A stretch of DNA of 24,429 nucleotides, from assembly GCA_017451145.1 (NCBI GenBank), contig JAFSSG010000003.1:1-24429 (forward strand), read 5' to 3'. This DNA comes from Clostridia bacterium (GTDB lineage: Bacteria > Bacillota_A > Clostridia > UBA1381). A model generated the notes under the pieces. That model ran no database searches. It was not told the origin of the DNA and worked only from the letters and a program-made list of their open reading frames with translations. Both the position numbers and the translations under genes were made by a program. Every line of letters starts with the position of its first letter. Position 1 is the first letter of the stretch. This document shows positions 8,999 through 16,183 of the stretch, piece after piece.

Positions 8999-9853
8999 AT
9001 GAAAATTTATGAATTTTACGGCACAGCAGAGGGTACGGCAATCTGCCTCGGCGATTTTGACGGAGTACATATGGGACACAGGCGTGTTTTTTCGGAAGCG
9101 TCAAAAACGGGCGAGTGGGGCGTATTGCTGTTTGACCATAACTCCAAGGGCGAAAAGGAAATTTTAACACTTGCCGAAAAACTTGCGGTTTTGAAAAAAC
9201 TCGGTGCAAAATATGCGGTTTCAGCTGATTTTAATGAAGAATTAAAGGAAAAATCGCCGGAGGAATTTGTGCAAATCCTGAAAGGCTTGAAAATCAAAAG
9301 GGTAGCGGTAGGCTATGACTATCGGTTCGGCAAGAATGCGACGGGCGATATAACGCTTTTAAAGCGTCTTTGTAAGGATTGCGGAATGGAAGTTATAACG
9401 GCGGAAGCAGAAGAAATTGACGGTGAGCCCGTAAAAAGCACAAAAATCCGTGAGCTTATAAAAAACGGCGATATAAAAAGAGCAAATACTCTTTTGGGAG
9501 CTCCTTATATAATTTCAGCAAAGGTTGGCAGTGGCTTTGGAAACGGCACAAATATGGGCATACCGACAGCAAATTTAGAGGCGGAAAGTTGCAAACTTTT
9601 GCCAAAAGACGGCGTATATGCGGGAAGAGTCGGCAGTAAAAAAGCTGTCATAAATATAGGGAAAAACCCGACTTTTTCGGCGGAAAAACGTACGGTTGAA
9701 GTACATATTATCGGTGCTGACGAAGATTTATACGGAAAAAATATAACCGTGGAGTTTTTGGACAGAATAAGAGATGAAATAAAGTTTGACGATAAAAAAG
9801 ACCTTGTTTTGCAAATAAAAAAGGATATCGAGAGCATAAGGGAGGAATTTTAA
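8999..9853 (+). CDS. ribF: Bifunctional riboflavin kinase / FAD synthetase
   Basis: A 284-residue enzyme making FMN and then FAD from riboflavin. The N-terminal FMN adenylyltransferase domain carries LGDFDGVHMGH (residues 17-27), the HxGH nucleotidyltransferase motif, and KSTKIRELI, the counterpart of the SSTxIR motif. The C-terminal flavokinase domain has GFGNGTNMGIPTANL followed by GVYAGRV. I chose the ATG at 8999 because GGGTGGA sits 6 nt upstream; a longer TTG start at 8984 would overlap truB and add five unconserved residues. The protein is slightly shorter than the usual 305-320 residues, mostly in the N-terminal domain. No FMN riboswitch precedes it, so expression likely follows the alaS promoter. 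Confidence 0.95.
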   Translation: MKIYEFYGTAEGTAICLGDFDGVHMGHRRVFSEASKTGEWGVLLFDHNSKGEKEILTLAEKLAVLKKLGAKYAVSADFNEELKEKSPEEFVQILKGLKIKRVAVGYDYRFGKNATGDITLLKRLCKDCGMEVITAEAEEIDGEPVKSTKIRELIKNGDIKRANTLLGAPYIISAKVGSGFGNGTNMGIPTANLEAESCKLLPKDGVYAGRVGSKKAVINIGKNPTFSAEKRTVEVHIIGADEDLYGKNITVEFLDRIRDEIKFDDKKDLVLQIKKDIESIREEF

Positions 9854-10561
9854 GTGGCTAAAAGAACAATAACCGAAATGAGCTATGAAAGAGCAAAGAA
9901 AAACCTTGAAAAAAATGCAGAAACTATTAAAAATCTTGAAAAAGGCGGCGTACTTTTTATCAATCCTGACAGCTGTTATGTCGAGGAAACGGTAAAAATA
10001 GGCAAAGGCACGGTAGTTGAGCAGAATGTTATGCTCCAAGGCGATACAAAAATCGGCGAAAACTGCATAATAGGCATGGGCAGTAAGCTGGTTGATACCG
10101 AAGTGGGCGACGGAAGCGACCTTTTGTCAGTTGTTGCGGTTTCTGCAAAGCTCGGCAAAAATGTTTTGGCAGGTCCGTTTTCCTATATCCGTCCGGATAC
10201 CGTGATTGCCGACAATGTTAAAGTCGGGGATTTTGTCGAGGTCAAAAATGCCGTAATTGACGAAGGCACAAAAATCGCACATCTTACATATGTCGGCGAC
10301 AGCGATGTGGGTAAAAATGTCAATTTCGGCTGCGGAACTGTCACGGTCAATTATGACGGCAAGAAAAAGGCAAGATGCAAAATAGGCGACAACTGCTTTA
10401 TCGGCTGTAACACGAACCTTGTTGCACCTGTTGAGATAAAGGCGGGAGCATATACTGCGGCGGGTTCGACGATAACCGACGAAGTTCCGGAAAAAACTCT
10501 TGCAATAGCACGTGCAAGGCAGGTAAACAAAACTAATTGGAAGGATAAGAGGGAAAACTAA
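9854..10561 (+). CDS. Glucosamine-1-phosphate N-acetyltransferase, GlmU C-terminal half only
   Basis: A 235-residue left-handed beta-helix (hexapeptide repeat) protein matching the acetyltransferase half of GlmU, which converts GlcN-1-P and acetyl-CoA to GlcNAc-1-P for peptidoglycan. Residues R113, K131, H143 (catalytic), Y146, N157 and N166 correspond to E. coli GlmU R333, K351, H363, Y366, N377 and N386 with a constant offset of 220. The acetyltransferase is therefore complete and probably active. The N-terminal 30 residues look like GlmU's linker helix. The uridylyltransferase domain is absent, and the DNA directly upstream is ribF, so it is not a frameshift. The GTG start has GGAGG 8 nt upstream. 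Its place before pth-mfd matches the glmU-prs-pth-mfd order of Bacillus, without prs. UDP-GlcNAc synthesis would need a separate pyrophosphorylase. Confidence 0.88.
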   Translation: MAKRTITEMSYERAKKNLEKNAETIKNLEKGGVLFINPDSCYVEETVKIGKGTVVEQNVMLQGDTKIGENCIIGMGSKLVDTEVGDGSDLLSVVAVSAKLGKNVLAGPFSYIRPDTVIADNVKVGDFVEVKNAVIDEGTKIAHLTYVGDSDVGKNVNFGCGTVTVNYDGKKKARCKIGDNCFIGCNTNLVAPVEIKAGAYTAAGSTITDEVPEKTLAIARARQVNKTNWKDKREN

Positions 10562-11128
10562 ATGTACCTTATAGCAGGTCTTGGAAATCCCGGAAGAGAA
10601 TATGAAATGACGCGGCATAATATCGGCTTTGAGGCAATAGACTATATTGCCGATAAGTGTGCCGTAAAGGTAAAAAAGCTCAAATTCAAGGGACTTTTTG
10701 AGAAAACAAAAATCGGCGGAGAAGATGTGATTTTGTTAAAGCCTCAGACCTATATGAATTTATCGGGCGAAAGCATACGTGATTTTTCGGCGTTTTTTAA
10801 AATTCCGCCGGAAAAAATTATAGTTATAAGCGATGACATATATCTTGATGAGGGACGTATAAGAATAAGAAAAAACGGCTCGGCAGGTGGGCATAACGGA
10901 CTTAAATCAATCATTTACCAGCTTAATTCCGACAATTTTATACGCATACGGATAGGCGTCGGAGAACAGCAGGAAAAAGGGCAGGACCTTGCGGATTTTG
11001 TCCTGTCACGCTTTACAAAATCGCAGATACCGATACTTGAACAGGCGATAATAAATGCGGCGGACGCCGTTTTGGAGATAATTAAAAACGGTGCAGAAAG
11101 TGCAATGAATAAGTTTAACGGCATATAG
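10562..11128 (+). CDS. pth: Peptidyl-tRNA hydrolase
   Basis: A 188-residue cytoplasmic enzyme that releases tRNA from peptidyl-tRNAs dropped by stalled ribosomes. Family motifs are all present: GLGNPG (residues 6-11, with Asn10), RHNIGF with catalytic His19, KPQTYMNLSGES, the DD of SDDIYLDEGRIRIR, and SAGGHNGLKSI. The length is normal. The ATG directly follows the stop of the preceding gene, and AGAGGG serves as ribosome binding site. It pairs with mfd downstream as in Bacillus and most Clostridia. Confidence 0.97.
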   Translation: MYLIAGLGNPGREYEMTRHNIGFEAIDYIADKCAVKVKKLKFKGLFEKTKIGGEDVILLKPQTYMNLSGESIRDFSAFFKIPPEKIIVISDDIYLDEGRIRIRKNGSAGGHNGLKSIIYQLNSDNFIRIRIGVGEQQEKGQDLADFVLSRFTKSQIPILEQAIINAADAVLEIIKNGAESAMNKFNGI

Positions 11129-11146
11129 GTTTTGCAGGTGAAGAAA

Positions 11147-14100
11147 ATGAATTTCAAAAATCTGCTGTCGGAATACAGGGAGTATTCTAAGCTTTTGACC
11201 GCTCTTAAAAAGGGCGATACGCCGATCTCGGTTTCAGGAATTGTCGATTCGGCGTGGGGACAGTTTATATACCAAACATCAGACGCAAAACGCACATTGG
11301 TACTTACCCATAACGATAGGGAAGCAGAACGCGTGGCGGAAAATTTGCGTCTTTTTTGCGACCGCGTTTTTGTATTCCCCAAAAAAGAGTATGTGTTTTT
11401 TGATATCGACGCACAGGACAGACATACGGAAAATGCGCGTCTTACCGCACTTTATGAGATCTCAAAGGGCGGTATTTTAGTTGCGTCATTAGACAGCGTT
11501 TTGACCTTTACGCTCCCGCCCCAAAAACTGCAAAAATATATGCTCACACTAAAATTGGGCGATGAATATGACAGAGATGAGCTTATAGAAAAGCTTGTAA
11601 AAATGGGATACAGCCGTGAAGAAGAGGTTTCGGGAAAGGGGCAGTTTGCCGTAAGAGGCGGTATTTTGGACATTTTTTCACCACAGTCGGAAAGCCCCGT
11701 AAGGATTGAATTTTTCGATATTGAAGTGGATTCTGTACGTGAATTTGATATAGAAACACAGCGTTCTACCGAAACCTTAAATGAAACGGTAATTATTCCG
11801 TGCAGCGAACTTGCCGACATTCAAAAAGATGAGCTTTGCGTAAAGCTTTCCGGAATTATAAAGAAGCTGAACCGAAAAAAAAAGGATACGTCTGAGATTA
11901 CAGAGCATATACAAAATGATATCGACAGCATAGAAGGCGGAGTAATACCAAAATCGGTGTGCAAATATCTGGGCGTGATTTTTGATAAAATCCCGACGGT
12001 TTCGGACTATTTCGGAAAAGATGATCTGATTATTTTAACCGAGCCGAAACGGGTTATGGAACAGGCAAAAGGTCTGGAATTCGATTTTTCGGAAACATTA
12101 AAGGATTTGACCGAAAAAAATCTCTATACAAAAGAATTGGGACGGCTTTGGGCAGATTACAACGAGCTTTCAAAGGTTTTTGGGGAAAGACGTTTGATAT
12201 CTTTAAACACCCTTTCTCATTCCTCGGTAAATTATACCTATAAGGCGATATTCAATTTTAATACAAAAACAACCGTGTCCCTTCACGGCAGGGTAGAATA
12301 TCTTTATGATGACCTCGAAAAAAGCAAGGGGACAGATAAGACAACGGTAATTTTGGCAGGAAGCAGAAGCCGTGCCGAAAACCTTGCGGGAACGCTTTCG
12401 GATAAGGGAATAAAATGCCGATATATAGACGGCACCGCCGATTTTGAAAAGGGCGAAACGGTAATAATAAAGGGCGATTTATCAAAGGGCTTTGAATATC
12501 CCGAAATAAACTTTACTCTTATTTCCGAGCAGGAAATCTTTGACGGATTTTCAAAAGGGAAACGAAAAAAATCGGACAGCAAAAACCGCATAAAGTCATA
12601 TACCGACATAAATGTGGGCGATTATATCGTTCATAAAACGCACGGCATAGGCAGGTATATGGGTATCAAAAAAATCACGGTTTCGGGAGTAACAAAGGAC
12701 TATCTCCATATAGCGTACCGTGGCACAGACAGTCTTTATGTTCCTGCAACGGGGCTTGAAATGCTGTATAAGTATGCCGGTGCGTCGGATACGGAACTCA
12801 GGCTTAATAAGCTTGGCGGAACGGAATGGGATAAGACGAAACAGCGTGTCAAAAAGGCGACGCGGGATATGGCGAAACAGCTTACCCGGCTTTACGCAGA
12901 CAGGGAATATTCAAAAGGCTATGCCTTTTCTCCCGACACTGTATGGCAGAGGGAATTTGAGGACACATTTCCGTATCAGGAAACGGAGGACCAAATCCGC
13001 TCAATAGAAGAAGTGAAAAAGGATATGCAGAGCGACAAGCCTATGGAAAGACTTCTTTGCGGAGATGTGGGCTACGGAAAAACAGAGGTGGCGATCCGTG
13101 CGGCATTTAAGGCGGCGACAGATTCAAAACAGGTGGCATATCTTTGCCCTACAACAATTCTTGCCATGCAACAGTATGAAACATTTGTTTCAAGAATGAA
13201 GGATTTTCCTATAAAAATAGAGATGCTGTCACGGTTTAGAACAGCGTCGGAACAGGCAAAAATCCTGAAAAAACTGAAATCGGGCGAAATAGATATAGTA
13301 ATCGGCACACACAGGCTTTTGCAAAAAGATGTTGTGTTTAAGGACTTAGGGCTTCTTATTATCGACGAGGAGCAACGGTTCGGAGTTGCACATAAGGAAC
13401 GGCTTAAAGAGCTGAAAAAGAACGTTGACGTGCTTTCCATGAGTGCGACGCCAATCCCGAGAACCTTGCATATGGCGATGGTTTCGGTGCGGGATATGAG
13501 CCTTTTGGAAACACCGCCGGAAAACCGCTATCCCGTTACAACATATGTTCTGGAATATAATGACGGAGTTATTTTAAATGCCATAAAAAAGGAGCTGCAA
13601 AGGGGCGGACAGGTTTTTTACCTATTTAACAGGGTAAAGGGTATTTACAGAGTTGCAGAATGGCTTAAATCACAGCTTCCCGACGCTAAAATAGCAGTTG
13701 GTCACGGCAAGATGAAAGAGGACGAGTTAGAGGACATAATGTACGATATGGTAAACGGAAAAACCGACATTCTGGTTTGTACGACCATAATCGAAACGGG
13801 GCTTGACATACCTAACGCTAATACGATAATCGTAGAAAACGCTGACAGAATGGGACTTTCACAGCTGTATCAGCTAAGGGGCAGAGTAGGAAGGTCGGAC
13901 AGGAACGCGTATGCGTACTTCACGTATAGGCGTGACGAGCTTTTGACCGAAACGGCGGAGCGAAGACTTTCGGCAATAAAGGAATTTACCGAGTTCGGCT
14001 CAGGCTTCAAAATAGCAATGCGTGATCTTGAAATACGAGGTGCGGGTGACATTTTAGGTGCGGAACAGCACGGGCATATCGACTCTGTCGGCTATGATAT

Positions 14101-14611
14101 GTACTGCAAAATTCTGGAAAACAGCATACGGGAAATGCGTGGACTTCCCGAAAAGCATGAAACAGAAACAAGCATAGATTTGAATGTTGATGCGTATATT
14201 CCGGAGCGGTATATAAGAAGCACAAATATACGAATTGACGCATATAAGCGTATTGCGGTCATCGAAAATGATGATGACGCGTCGGATGTGACAGACGAGC
14301 TTATCGACAGGTTCGGCGAGATGCCAAAAGCCGTGAGAAACCTTATCGAGATTGCACAAATCAAGGCACTTGCGAATAATATCGGCATCACCGAAGTATC
14401 GCAACAAGGGGCAAACGTCTTATTCACCTTTGATAAGGACAGGTTAGAGGACGCATTTTTAGAGCTTATCATGGACAAATATTTTAATGAATGCACAATA
14501 AATCCGAAAAGACCGATTATAAGCTACCGCCAAAAAGAACCGCAAAAAATGCTTTTCAATATTAAGTTTTTATTACAACAGCTAAATGAATTGCATAGCA
14601 CCGAAAAATGA
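11147..14611 (+). CDS. mfd: Transcription-repair coupling factor
   Basis: A 1154-residue DNA translocase that removes RNA polymerase stalled at lesions and recruits UvrA. In order it has the UvrB-like N-terminal module (with the GQFAVRGGILDIFSP motif), the RNAP-interaction (CarD-like) domain from about residue 488 with DYIVHKTHGIGRYMG (from 492), the RecG-like motor with Walker A GDVGYGKT (639-646), DEEQ (740-743), SATPIPRT and RGRVGRSDR, and the C-terminal TRG and UvrA-binding regions. I chose the ATG at 11147 because AGGTGA lies 5 nt upstream; TTG 11132 and GTG 11138 are in-frame alternatives. It is the last gene of the alaS run, and no hairpin terminator follows before the next promoter. 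Confidence 0.97.
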   Translation: MNFKNLLSEYREYSKLLTALKKGDTPISVSGIVDSAWGQFIYQTSDAKRTLVLTHNDREAERVAENLRLFCDRVFVFPKKEYVFFDIDAQDRHTENARLTALYEISKGGILVASLDSVLTFTLPPQKLQKYMLTLKLGDEYDRDELIEKLVKMGYSREEEVSGKGQFAVRGGILDIFSPQSESPVRIEFFDIEVDSVREFDIETQRSTETLNETVIIPCSELADIQKDELCVKLSGIIKKLNRKKKDTSEITEHIQNDIDSIEGGVIPKSVCKYLGVIFDKIPTVSDYFGKDDLIILTEPKRVMEQAKGLEFDFSETLKDLTEKNLYTKELGRLWADYNELSKVFGERRLISLNTLSHSSVNYTYKAIFNFNTKTTVSLHGRVEYLYDDLEKSKGTDKTTVILAGSRSRAENLAGTLSDKGIKCRYIDGTADFEKGETVIIKGDLSKGFEYPEINFTLISEQEIFDGFSKGKRKKSDSKNRIKSYTDINVGDYIVHKTHGIGRYMGIKKITVSGVTKDYLHIAYRGTDSLYVPATGLEMLYKYAGASDTELRLNKLGGTEWDKTKQRVKKATRDMAKQLTRLYADREYSKGYAFSPDTVWQREFEDTFPYQETEDQIRSIEEVKKDMQSDKPMERLLCGDVGYGKTEVAIRAAFKAATDSKQVAYLCPTTILAMQQYETFVSRMKDFPIKIEMLSRFRTASEQAKILKKLKSGEIDIVIGTHRLLQKDVVFKDLGLLIIDEEQRFGVAHKERLKELKKNVDVLSMSATPIPRTLHMAMVSVRDMSLLETPPENRYPVTTYVLEYNDGVILNAIKKELQRGGQVFYLFNRVKGIYRVAEWLKSQLPDAKIAVGHGKMKEDELEDIMYDMVNGKTDILVCTTIIETGLDIPNANTIIVENADRMGLSQLYQLRGRVGRSDRNAYAYFTYRRDELLTETAERRLSAIKEFTEFGSGFKIAMRDLEIRGAGDILGAEQHGHIDSVGYDMYCKILENSIREMRGLPEKHETETSIDLNVDAYIPERYIRSTNIRIDAYKRIAVIENDDDASDVTDELIDRFGEMPKAVRNLIEIAQIKALANNIGITEVSQQGANVLFTFDKDRLEDAFLELIMDKYFNECTINPKRPIISYRQKEPQKMLFNIKFLLQQLNELHSTEK

Positions 14612-14619
14612 TATATAAT
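14591..14619 (+). promoter_or_regulatory. Probable promoter for the PrsA-like gene, overlapping the end of mfd
   Basis: A perfect -10 TATAAT (14614-14619) lies 17 bp from TTGCAT (14591-14596). The -35 lies inside the mfd coding sequence. The predicted start near 14626 leaves only a few bases before the AGAGG ribosome binding site at 14631-14635. Confidence 0.5.
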
Positions 14620-14643
14620 GTAGGCAGATGAGAGGTGTTCGTT

Positions 14644-15615
14644 ATGAAAAAAATGCTTATAATGATTATTTCTCTTTGTCTTCTTACGTCATGTGCGAAT
14701 ACTGATATTGTTTCGACGGTAGGAAAAACAAAGATTACAAAGGGTGAGTTTGAGTTTTATCTGTCGTCGATAAAGAGTCAGCTGAGCGGTACGGAGCTTC
14801 AAACGGAGGACGATTGGCAGACGCAGGAAATAGAAGGCGAAAAGGCGATAGATGTTGCAAAAAGACGGGCGTTGGAAATCGCGGTAAACAATGCGGAATA
14901 TATCGAGGTCGCCAAAGCACAGGGTATTGAGCTGAGCGATACGGAAAAGCAACGGATAAAGGATACGAAACTGCAGGTCGTTGCAAGTTACGGCGGAGAA
15001 AAAGCGTACAAGGAGTTTTTGAAAAAGAACAACATAACCGATAGTTTTATACAGCTGATATGCGAATCTACCGTTTACTATGAAAAGATAGCAGATAAGG
15101 TGAGGGAGGAAAATCCCATAACCGAATCGGAAATGCGTGAATATTTTGAAACGGAAAAAAGTGTTTTTGAGTCGGAGTACAAAAAGGCAAAGCATATTTT
15201 AATACCGACGCAGGACACGAAGACAAAAGAGCCTCTTTCGGAGGAAGAGGTAAAAACTGCGGAGGAGTTTGCACAAAACCTTTTGGAGCGGATAAATGCG
15301 GGTGAGGACTTTGACGGGCTTATGCGGAAATATTCGCAGGATCCGGGACTTGAAACAAATCCGGGCGGATATGTTTTTTCAGAAGGCGAAATGGTGCCGG
15401 AATTTGAACAGGCTGTTGACTCGGTTTCCTTTGGGGAAGTGACGATGTGCAAGTCAACTTACGGTTATCACATAATAAAACGGCTCCCGATAGAATATGA
15501 AGATGTTGCAGAAAAGATTGAAGACGCCGTACTTAAAGACAGAATATCCGAGAAGGTAAAAGAATGTAACATTGCAGTAACCACAAACGAAAAAATCATA
15601 AAATCAATAAAATAG
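14644..15615 (+). CDS. PrsA-like lipoprotein, parvulin-type peptidyl-prolyl isomerase
   Basis: A 323-residue lipoprotein. The signal peptide ends in the lipobox LTSC with lipidated Cys17, so the protein sits on the outer face of the membrane. A SurA/PrsA-like N-terminal helical region (about residues 20-165) is followed by a parvulin domain (about 175-290) with AKHILI, GEDFDGLMRKYSQDPG, NPGGYVFSEGEMVPEFE and YGYHIIKRL. PrsA foldases help secreted proteins fold after Sec export. The ATG at 14644 has AGAGG 8 nt upstream; an upstream GTG at 14635 is less likely. Position directly after mfd is common in Firmicutes. Likely clients include the two secreted SLH proteins encoded downstream, but this is inferred only from proximity. 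Confidence 0.9.
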   Translation: MKKMLIMIISLCLLTSCANTDIVSTVGKTKITKGEFEFYLSSIKSQLSGTELQTEDDWQTQEIEGEKAIDVAKRRALEIAVNNAEYIEVAKAQGIELSDTEKQRIKDTKLQVVASYGGEKAYKEFLKKNNITDSFIQLICESTVYYEKIADKVREENPITESEMREYFETEKSVFESEYKKAKHILIPTQDTKTKEPLSEEEVKTAEEFAQNLLERINAGEDFDGLMRKYSQDPGLETNPGGYVFSEGEMVPEFEQAVDSVSFGEVTMCKSTYGYHIIKRLPIEYEDVAEKIEDAVLKDRISEKVKECNIAVTTNEKIIKSIK

Positions 15616-15617
15616 CG

Positions 15618-15644
15618 AAAGGGTGCGAAATATTGCACCCTTTT
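15618..15644 (+). terminator. Rho-independent terminator after the PrsA-like gene
   Basis: A 9-bp stem, AAAGGGTGC / GCACCCTTT (15618-15626 and 15635-15643), has an 8-nt loop and a short T tract, and starts 2 nt after the stop codon. Confidence 0.85.
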
Positions 15645-15660
15645 ACTGTCAAAGATTTTA

Positions 15661-15689
15661 TTGAAAAAAAATAAAAAGAGTGTTATAAT
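15661..15689 (+). promoter_or_regulatory. Promoter for the VanZ-like gene and probably the SLH-GLUG gene
   Basis: TTGAAA (15661-15666), a 17-bp spacer, and TATAAT (15684-15689) with TGT directly before it as an extended -10. Confidence 0.75.
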
Positions 15690-15721
15690 CTATAAAAACG
15701 GTGAGAGGCTATTTGAGAAAA

Positions 15722-16144
15722 ATGAAAAAGAAAAGGGTATTTGCGGTTTTAGCCGTACTTATGACGGCTTTTATATTTTATAATTCGGCACAACCTGCGG
15801 TTGAGTCCGCAAAATCAAGCGGGTTTATCACAGCTAAACTGCTGGAAATACTTGCACGTTTCGGCGTAAGCTTTGATTTTGAAATTCTTGAAGTGATAAT
15901 ACGCAAAACGGCACATATCACGGAGTTTTTTGTCCAGTCGGTATTTATTGCGAAAAGCTTTTCGGGGAAATACAGTAAGAGGATAGTTTATGTGCTGTTT
16001 TTTGGACTTTTGACCGCTTGTACCGACGAATATATACAGATGTTTTTTGACGGCAGAGGCGGACTTATAAGCGATGTTTTCATAGATTTCGGAGGTACGG
16101 CGTTGGGTACGGCTGTCTGCGGGATTTTCAGGAAAAGAAGATAA
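15722..16144 (+). CDS. VanZ-family membrane protein
   Basis: A protein of about 140 residues with four hydrophobic segments and the VanZ-family signatures: NSAQPA after the first helix, RKTAHITEFF in the middle, and DEYIQMFFDGRGGLISDVFID before the last helix. Family members are integral membrane proteins; VanZ of Tn1546 raises teicoplanin resistance, but the biochemical role of most homologues is unknown. Start choice is uncertain: GAGAGG at 15703-15708 is 4 nt from an in-frame TTG (15713) and 13 nt from ATG (15722); an earlier GTG (15701) lacks a site. Nothing else resembles a van resistance cluster. The next gene starts about 40 nt later with no promoter seen, so the two are probably co-transcribed. 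Confidence 0.82.
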   Translation: MKKKRVFAVLAVLMTAFIFYNSAQPAVESAKSSGFITAKLLEILARFGVSFDFEILEVIIRKTAHITEFFVQSVFIAKSFSGKYSKRIVYVLFFGLLTACTDEYIQMFFDGRGGLISDVFIDFGGTALGTAVCGIFRKRR

Positions 16145-16183
16145 AAGCTTTTACAAATCTTATGAAAGGAATGTGTGCGGAAG

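Noticed and set aside
8984..9000. FMN riboswitch or TTG start for ribF
   Set aside because: ribF begins 2 nt after the truB stop with a good ribosome binding site for ATG 8999; there is no space for a riboswitch and the TTG lies inside truB.
9700..9860. Frameshifted remains of the GlmU uridylyltransferase domain upstream of the short GlmU
   Set aside because: The upstream sequence is the intact C-terminus of RibF and the short gene has its own GGAGG site and GTG start.
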